From Leifsonia sp. 1010 (GTDB lineage: Bacteria > Actinomycetota > Actinomycetes > Actinomycetales > Microbacteriaceae), in contig NZ_JAVDSL010000001.1 in assembly GCF_031455295.1 (NCBI RefSeq), forward strand, positions 372,001 through 436,000: 64,000 nt of DNA, written 5' to 3'. A model generated the notes under the pieces. That model saw nothing but the letters and a program-made list of their open reading frames with translations, did not search any database and was not told the origin of the DNA. The position numbers and the translations under genes were made by a program. Within the stretch, counting starts at the first letter, position 1. Each line of letters starts with the position of its first letter. Shown here piece by piece: positions 59,842-64,000 of the stretch.

Positions 59842-60396
59842 GTGGACGACGTCGCGCACATCCGTTCCGCCCTCCGCGCGGCGGCCCGCTCGGCGTGGAC
59901 CGCGCTCCGTGCCGAACGCCCCTCCGAGACCTTCTACTACTTCGGCCTCTGGACCACGCCGCTCGCCCACAGACCGGCCCCGACCGCGTGCTCGCTCGAG
60001 GGTCTGGAGGGCGCGGTCGCGCGCTGCCGCGCTGAGGGTCTGGATGTGGATGCAGACGAGCTGCGCTGGGCGGTCAACGACTCCCCCTACGACCTGTACG
60101 GCGACCGGCTGTTCGCCGAGGTGGAGCCGCTGTTCGACGCGCTCGGGGGCCCGTACGAGCGTTCGCCGGAGCTCAATGCGGACCTGCTCGACGCCATGGC
60201 GGGAGCCCTCGCGGATCTGGACGCGGAGGGGTTCTTCGGCGTCGGGGCCTCGCGCGACGCGGTGGTGCTGAACGTGACGACGCCCGGTCACGACACGGAG
60301 GCGGACCTTGTCGCGACAGCGCGACGGCTCAACCCGCCGGGCGCGCTCGCGCGGTATGAGGCCTCGCTGTCGGGGACGGGCGGCGCGGAGGGCTGA
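59842..60396 (+). CDS. DUF4303 family protein
   Basis: The 184-residue acidic protein has TFYYFGLWTTPLAHRPAPTACSLEGLE, LRWAVNDSPYDLYGDRLFAEVEPLF and VLNVTTPGHDTEADLVATARRLNPP, matching DUF4303. Proteins of this family are often found among immunity genes of polymorphic toxin systems, but solitary copies are common. The start is uncertain; the GTG at 59842 gives the expected length. It follows the HAD gene by 31 bases. Confidence 0.7.
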   Translation: MDDVAHIRSALRAAARSAWTALRAERPSETFYYFGLWTTPLAHRPAPTACSLEGLEGAVARCRAEGLDVDADELRWAVNDSPYDLYGDRLFAEVEPLFDALGGPYERSPELNADLLDAMAGALADLDAEGFFGVGASRDAVVLNVTTPGHDTEADLVATARRLNPPGALARYEASLSGTGGAEG

Positions 60397-60407
60397 CCTC
60401 CGGTCGC

Positions 60408-63149
60408 TCAGGCAGCAGGTCCGGGGCCGGCGACCGACGAGGTCAGCGGCTCGCCGCTCGCCCGCGTGGCGAAGCAGTAGTACGAGCGCTGGCCGTCCTT
60501 CCACTGCTGCTCCGTGGCCGGGAAGGAGCCGACGACCTGGAGGTCGGGGTAGGCGCCCGCGGCTCCGAGGTCGACGATGCCGCCCGCCGTGCAAAGGCCC
60601 GGGATCTGCTGCGCGAGGGCGTCCGCGCCGGGGTACGGCGCAGCAGGGTCGGCCGAGAGCAGGTTGGTGTAGACGAGCTGCGCGGTGTGCGGAGAGGCGC
60701 AGTCGACGACGGCGAACTCCTCCGCCCATACCGTCGTGAAGGGCTGGATGCACTCGCCGCCGCCCAGCGCATCCCACGGGTGCGTGCCGGGGCCGACGGC
60801 AGCGGCCGGCTTGGGCGTCACCGTGGGCACGGGAGTGGGCGTCGGCGTCGGGGTCGCGCTGGGCTTCGCCGAGGCCGACGCCGTGGCGGCCACCGGTGCG
60901 GGCTTCGCGGCACCGAGCCACGACGGGATGCGCGTCCCGATCGCGAAGAGGCCGATGAGGACCAGCACGACGGCCAGTGCCCCTCCGACCATGAGGAGGA
61001 TGCGGTTGTTCCGCGAGTTCCAGAAGTCGCCGCCGCCCGGGCGGGTTGGGGCGGCAGTGGTGTCAGCGGTGGATGCTGAGGCGGGGGTGCTGATTGCAGC
61101 CGCCCCGCTCTGGCCGGTCGTCGCGGCGGAGGCGGCCGCGGTCGTCGCGCCCGCGGCGGCCGGCAGCTCCCACGCCGGGCCGGTGGCCGGTTCCGCGGCG
61201 ACGGCCGTCGCGTCGGTCGGCTCGACGGGAACGGTCTGCGTGAACGTGAAGGGCGTTGTCGCCGTCAGCTGCGGCCCCTCGACTCCGGCCGCGGCCTCCG
61301 GCGCTTCGTCGATCCGCTCGTCCGGGGTCTCGTCGCCGCGCTCGGCGAGCGGGTCGGCGTCGGTCGGCAGTACGGGGCCGGTCTCGGGCTCCTCCGCCAC
61401 TCCGCCGAACAGCTCGGCCAGTCCGTCGGACTCCTCCGCCTCGATGTCGTCGGCTGCGGCCTCGTCGCCAGCACCTCCGCTGGCGCCGGTGTCGTCGTCG
61501 GCTTCGGGAGTCGCCGACGCGAAAGCGAACGGCTCCGGCTCCGAGGCGGTGGCGATGCTCTCGGCGTCGATCGGGCTAGTGGCGGGCGACGGCAGCCCAC
61601 CCATCGCCAGTTCGGCCTCCGCGGCCGGGAATGCCGGAGCCGACGGCAGGGATTCGACGGGCTCGTCACGCAACAGAGCTGCGATCTCGGAGGTGTCGAG
61701 CTGCTGCGTCGGGGTGTCGACGGTCTCCGGCGTGCTGAACGCTGCAGGCGGCTCGTACGCCGACGGCGGCGCGGGTGGTGCAGCGAGTTCCGGTTCCTCG
61801 TGGGACGCCCGCAGCAGATCGGCGATCTGTGCAGCATCCTGCTGCTGCGCCGGCGTCTCGATCGGTGGCTCGAAGAGCGCCGCTGCGTCGATCGGGGGAA
61901 GGACCGGCTGGTGCAACGGCGACCGGGTCGCGGGCGAATCCTCGGCGGGCGGGAGGCTCGCGTCGGCGACAGGCGTGGCCGGCGGCTCAGGGGCCGCAGG
62001 CGGACGGGTGAACGCGGACGGGTCGATCGGGATGACGCTCGTCGTGTCTCCGATGACCGACCGGCCGGACGGAGCATCGGACTCGGGAGCTCCGAAGCCG
62101 AGCAGAGCGGCGAGACCATGGCTCTCAGGCTCGCCTGCCTCGTCATCGTCGTCAGCGGGGATCTCCGGCGGGTCGAAGATGGTCCGCGGTTTCTCGGGTT
62201 CGGGCGCGGGCGTCGGCAACGCCGGCTCGATCACCCAGGAGCGGACGGCGGCGGGCGGCTCGTCCTCCGGCGCTCCGGAGATGGAATCGGACGAGGACGT
62301 CTCGTCCGTCGACGGCTCCTCGGGTGTGGCGAGGGGGGCGAAGATCCCGGCAGAACTCGGGGACTTCGGCTCGACGAAGGTCGACCGGAAGACGGGCGGC
62401 ACGAGCGGAGGAGCGGCGTCTGGCTCGGGAACGGACGGCTCGGCCGCGATGGGCTCGGCCTGCCCGTCGGTCTCGGTCGGCTCGGTCGGCTCGGCAGGCT
62501 CGGTCGGTGCGGCCGGCTCGGTCTGCACGGCCGGCTCAGTCGGCGACGCCCCGCCTCCGAGCGGTTCGAAGAGCGCTGTCGGCGTCGGATCGGCCCGCGT
62601 CGGCTCCGGCTCGCTCGTCGCCGCGGCGAAGGGAGCCGTCCCGGCCTCCGCCGGTGTGGGCGTCTCCTCCTGCTCGACCAGAGGATCCCCTCCGACCCCC
62701 GGCGTGAGGTTCCAATTGAACGCGACCGGGAACTCCGTCGGCTGCTCCTCGACGACCTCGGGCTCTTCGATGGCACTGCCGAGCAGTTCGTCGAACGGTG
62801 ACGGCTCGTCCGACGCCGGCACATCGGGTGCCGATGAGGACGACGGAGCAATGGGCGCGGCATCCGCCTCGAAGGGAGCGGTGGGCGCGACCGGCACAGG
62901 ACCCGCGTCCTCGACGGCTGCGGGTTCCGCGTCGCCAGCCCCAGCCTCGGGTGCGGAGGATACCTCGGCGGGACGATCGACGTGACGACCGCCGGTCAGC
63001 TGCTGCAGCAGCCAGTCCGCGCTGCCGAACTCGGGCTCCTCCGCCTCGGGCTCCTCCGCCTTGGGCTGCTCGGCCGGAACCTCGGGCGCATCCTGTCGTT
63101 CGTACGGACGTTCGTCGTCCGCAGCGCCCCGCCCGCGCTCGTCGGACAC
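60408..63149 (-). CDS. Large acidic disordered membrane protein with C-terminal septum-formation domain
   Basis: The 913-residue protein has about 714 residues of Pro/Glu/Ala/Ser-rich, probably disordered cytoplasmic sequence. One span (716-738), a Pro-Thr linker (765-780) and an extracellular domain of the septum-formation type (C800 in GGECIQPF, VDCASPHTAQLVY with C817, C853, C892) follow. The disordered part holds recurring short helices such as IADLLR, IAALLR, LAALLG and LAELFG. The GTG start overlaps the pyrE stop by one base. A link to cell division is family-based only. Confidence 0.75.
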   Translation of the reverse strand: MSDERGRGAADDERPYERQDAPEVPAEQPKAEEPEAEEPEFGSADWLLQQLTGGRHVDRPAEVSSAPEAGAGDAEPAAVEDAGPVPVAPTAPFEADAAPIAPSSSSAPDVPASDEPSPFDELLGSAIEEPEVVEEQPTEFPVAFNWNLTPGVGGDPLVEQEETPTPAEAGTAPFAAATSEPEPTRADPTPTALFEPLGGGASPTEPAVQTEPAAPTEPAEPTEPTETDGQAEPIAAEPSVPEPDAAPPLVPPVFRSTFVEPKSPSSAGIFAPLATPEEPSTDETSSSDSISGAPEDEPPAAVRSWVIEPALPTPAPEPEKPRTIFDPPEIPADDDDEAGEPESHGLAALLGFGAPESDAPSGRSVIGDTTSVIPIDPSAFTRPPAAPEPPATPVADASLPPAEDSPATRSPLHQPVLPPIDAAALFEPPIETPAQQQDAAQIADLLRASHEEPELAAPPAPPSAYEPPAAFSTPETVDTPTQQLDTSEIAALLRDEPVESLPSAPAFPAAEAELAMGGLPSPATSPIDAESIATASEPEPFAFASATPEADDDTGASGGAGDEAAADDIEAEESDGLAELFGGVAEEPETGPVLPTDADPLAERGDETPDERIDEAPEAAAGVEGPQLTATTPFTFTQTVPVEPTDATAVAAEPATGPAWELPAAAGATTAAASAATTGQSGAAAISTPASASTADTTAAPTRPGGGDFWNSRNNRILLMVGGALAVVLVLIGLFAIGTRIPSWLGAAKPAPVAATASASAKPSATPTPTPTPVPTVTPKPAAAVGPGTHPWDALGGGECIQPFTTVWAEEFAVVDCASPHTAQLVYTNLLSADPAAPYPGADALAQQIPGLCTAGGIVDLGAAGAYPDLQVVGSFPATEQQWKDGQRSYYCFATRASGEPLTSSVAGPGPAA

Positions 63150-63697
63150 TATGCCAGCCCCAGGTCCTTCAGGCCGATGGCGGCGTAGTAGGGGTAGCCC
63201 GCGGCCTCGATGGCCTCGCGCGCTCCGGTGTCGCGGTCGACGACGACAGCGACGGCGGCGATCTCGGCGCCGACCGTGCGCAGCGCCTCCGCGGCCTTGA
63301 GCGGGGAGCCGCCGGTCGTGGAGGTGTCTTCGAGCACGATCACGCGCTTGCCCTCGAGGTCGGGGCCTTCGACCTGCTTGCCGCGGCCGTGGTCCTTCGG
63401 CTCCTTGCGCACGACGAACGCGTCGTAGGTGAGGCCCTGGGCGGCGCCCTGGTGGAGGATCGCCGCGGCGACGGGGTCGGCGCCCATCGTCATGCCGCCG
63501 ACGGCGAAGACGTCGGGGATGTCACGGATGAGGTCGATCATGACGCGGCCGATGAGCGGCGCGACCCGGTGGTCGAGGCTGACCTTGCGCAGGTCGACGT
63601 AGTAGCTCGCCTTTTTGCCGCTGGTGAGCGTGAAGTCGCCGTGGAACACGGCCTCGGCGGCGATGTAGTCGATGAGCTGCTGTCGTGCGTCGGTCAC
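63149..63697 (-). CDS. pyrE: Orotate phosphoribosyltransferase
   Basis: PyrE joins orotate to PRPP to give OMP in pyrimidine synthesis. The 182-residue protein begins VTDARQQLIDYIAAEAVFHGDFTLTSGKKASYYVDLRK. It has VGGMTMGADPVA, the basic loop VVRKEPKDHGRGKQVEG and the PRPP motif VIVLEDTSTTGGSPLKAA. The GTG at 63697 is chosen because TAGAAT lies seven bases upstream and family sequence starts there. Confidence 0.95.
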   Translation of the reverse strand: MTDARQQLIDYIAAEAVFHGDFTLTSGKKASYYVDLRKVSLDHRVAPLIGRVMIDLIRDIPDVFAVGGMTMGADPVAAAILHQGAAQGLTYDAFVVRKEPKDHGRGKQVEGPDLEGKRVIVLEDTSTTGGSPLKAAEALRTVGAEIAAVAVVVDRDTGAREAIEAAGYPYYAAIGLKDLGLA

Positions 63698-63704
63698 ATC
63701 CACG

Positions 63705-63710
63705 ATTCTA
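63705..63710 (-). promoter_or_regulatory. -10 hexamer TAGAAT, leaderless promoter of pyrE
   Basis: TAGAAT is followed by seven bases and the GTG at 63697. A GTG at 63703 is too close to be transcribed from it. Confidence 0.45.
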
Positions 63711-63799
63711 GAGGGGAACCCGCCGCGCCCCGGGAGTTCTCCACAGGCGTCCTGGTTCCACCGATCCCTCCGGACTCGGGCGACGTCGGCGGCGGCCGA

Positions 63800-63805
63800 T
63801 ACGAT
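63800..63805 (+). promoter_or_regulatory. -10 hexamer TACGAT, leaderless promoter of xth
   Basis: TACGAT, then CGGAGC and the ATG at 63812. Confidence 0.45.
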
Positions 63806-63811
63806 CGGAGC

Positions 63812-64000
63812 ATGCGCGTCGCGACCTGGAATGTGAACTCGATCCGCACCCGCGTGGGCCGCGTCGTCGACTGGATGGTCCGCGAAGACGTGGATGTGCT
63901 CGCCATGCAGGAGATCAAATGCAAGCCCGAGCAGTTCCCCTACCAGCCGTTCGAGGACGCGGGCTACGAGGTCGTTCTGCACGGCCTGAACCAGTGGAAC
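63812..64000 (+). CDS. xth: Exodeoxyribonuclease III (3' end outside window)
   Basis: The first 63 residues are visible: MRVATWNVNSIRTRVGRVVDW with the metal-site Asn, and LAMQEIKCKPEQFP with the metal-binding Glu. These are the first two motifs of the ExoIII/AP endonuclease family, which repairs abasic sites. The frame is intact to the window edge, so this is truncation by the window and not damage. Confidence 0.9.
   Translation, partial: MRVATWNVNSIRTRVGRVVDWMVREDVDVLAMQEIKCKPEQFPYQPFEDAGYEVVLHGLNQWN

Noticed and set aside
60685-62985. A plus-strand open frame of about 766 codons rich in Ser, Gly and Ala
   Set aside because: It is antisense to the acidic septum-formation protein; its repeats merely mirror that gene's Pro/Glu codons.
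1-64000. tRNA, rRNA, riboswitch or insertion-sequence elements
   Set aside because: I looked for tRNA-like cloverleafs with CCA-type ends, rRNA cores, transposase motifs and long terminal inverted repeats and saw none I could support; a dedicated covariance search could still find a small RNA.

Overview
This window is one continuous chromosomal stretch of a high-GC actinobacterium. It is most likely a member of the Microbacteriaceae close to Leifsonia. The indications are about 70% GC, frequent GTG starts, DUF3073, SHOCT, DUF3052 and DUF6325 proteins, an Fe-S type PurF with separate PurS/PurQ/PurL, a CE1758/CE1759 flavin pair and DUF4303. The genus is inferred from gene content only; no rRNA or tRNA gene was seen.

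Layout. 0-8.3 kb: the 3' part of a glycogen debranching-type enzyme, a flavoprotein monooxygenase, DUF3073, an ABC transporter with a DesK/NarL-like two-component system, and a secreted Ig/Calx-beta-like protein. 8.3-18.5 kb: purM, purF, purD and purC, interleaved with a sterol carrier protein, an alditol-oxidase-like flavoenzyme, a SHOCT protein, an RraA-like protein and a VOC protein. 18.6-21 kb: a PadR-controlled drug efflux pump. 21-25.4 kb: a gamma carbonic anhydrase, then a minus-strand operon resembling phosphonate catabolism genes (FAD oxidoreductase, phosphonatase-like HAD, alcohol dehydrogenase), ending in a uracil-DNA glycosylase. 25.8-30 kb: a kynurenine operon (kynA, amidohydrolase, kynU, PaaX-like regulator). 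30-36.9 kb: purS, purQ and purL, interrupted by a TfoX-like gene, a cluster of four small orphan genes (one Imm74-like) and an ECF sigma operon. 37-42 kb: esterase, EamA exporter, LysM lipoprotein, and flavin monooxygenase plus FMN reductase. 42-44.2 kb: a decayed accessory patch (frameshifted HNH nuclease, a secreted protein with a small membrane partner, a broken membrane-protein gene). 44.2-50.8 kb: processive glycosyltransferase, LolD/FtsX-type ABC system, chorismate mutase, SDR and an Eis-like acetyltransferase. 50.9-64 kb: Fic protein, purA, a TetR/pseudo-ATPase/YhgE operon, phosphoesterase, SpoU methylase, HAD phosphatase, a very large acidic membrane protein with a septum-formation domain, pyrE and the start of xth.

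Eight purine genes (purM, F, D, C, S, Q, L, A) and pyrE make this a nucleotide-biosynthesis-rich core region with small accessory inserts. Two features recur across it. The first is a TANNNT -10 hexamer placed 6 (sometimes 7) bases before the start codon of many genes, which predicts leaderless mRNAs. The second is a dispersed long palindrome present in three intergenic copies (13.5, 36.9 and 49.1 kb). The best candidates for something undescribed are the secreted-protein/membrane-protein pair at 42.4-43.6 kb, the small-gene cluster at 31.4-32.8 kb, the amidohydrolase in the kynurenine operon, and the ABC-ATPase-like protein that has lost all its catalytic motifs.
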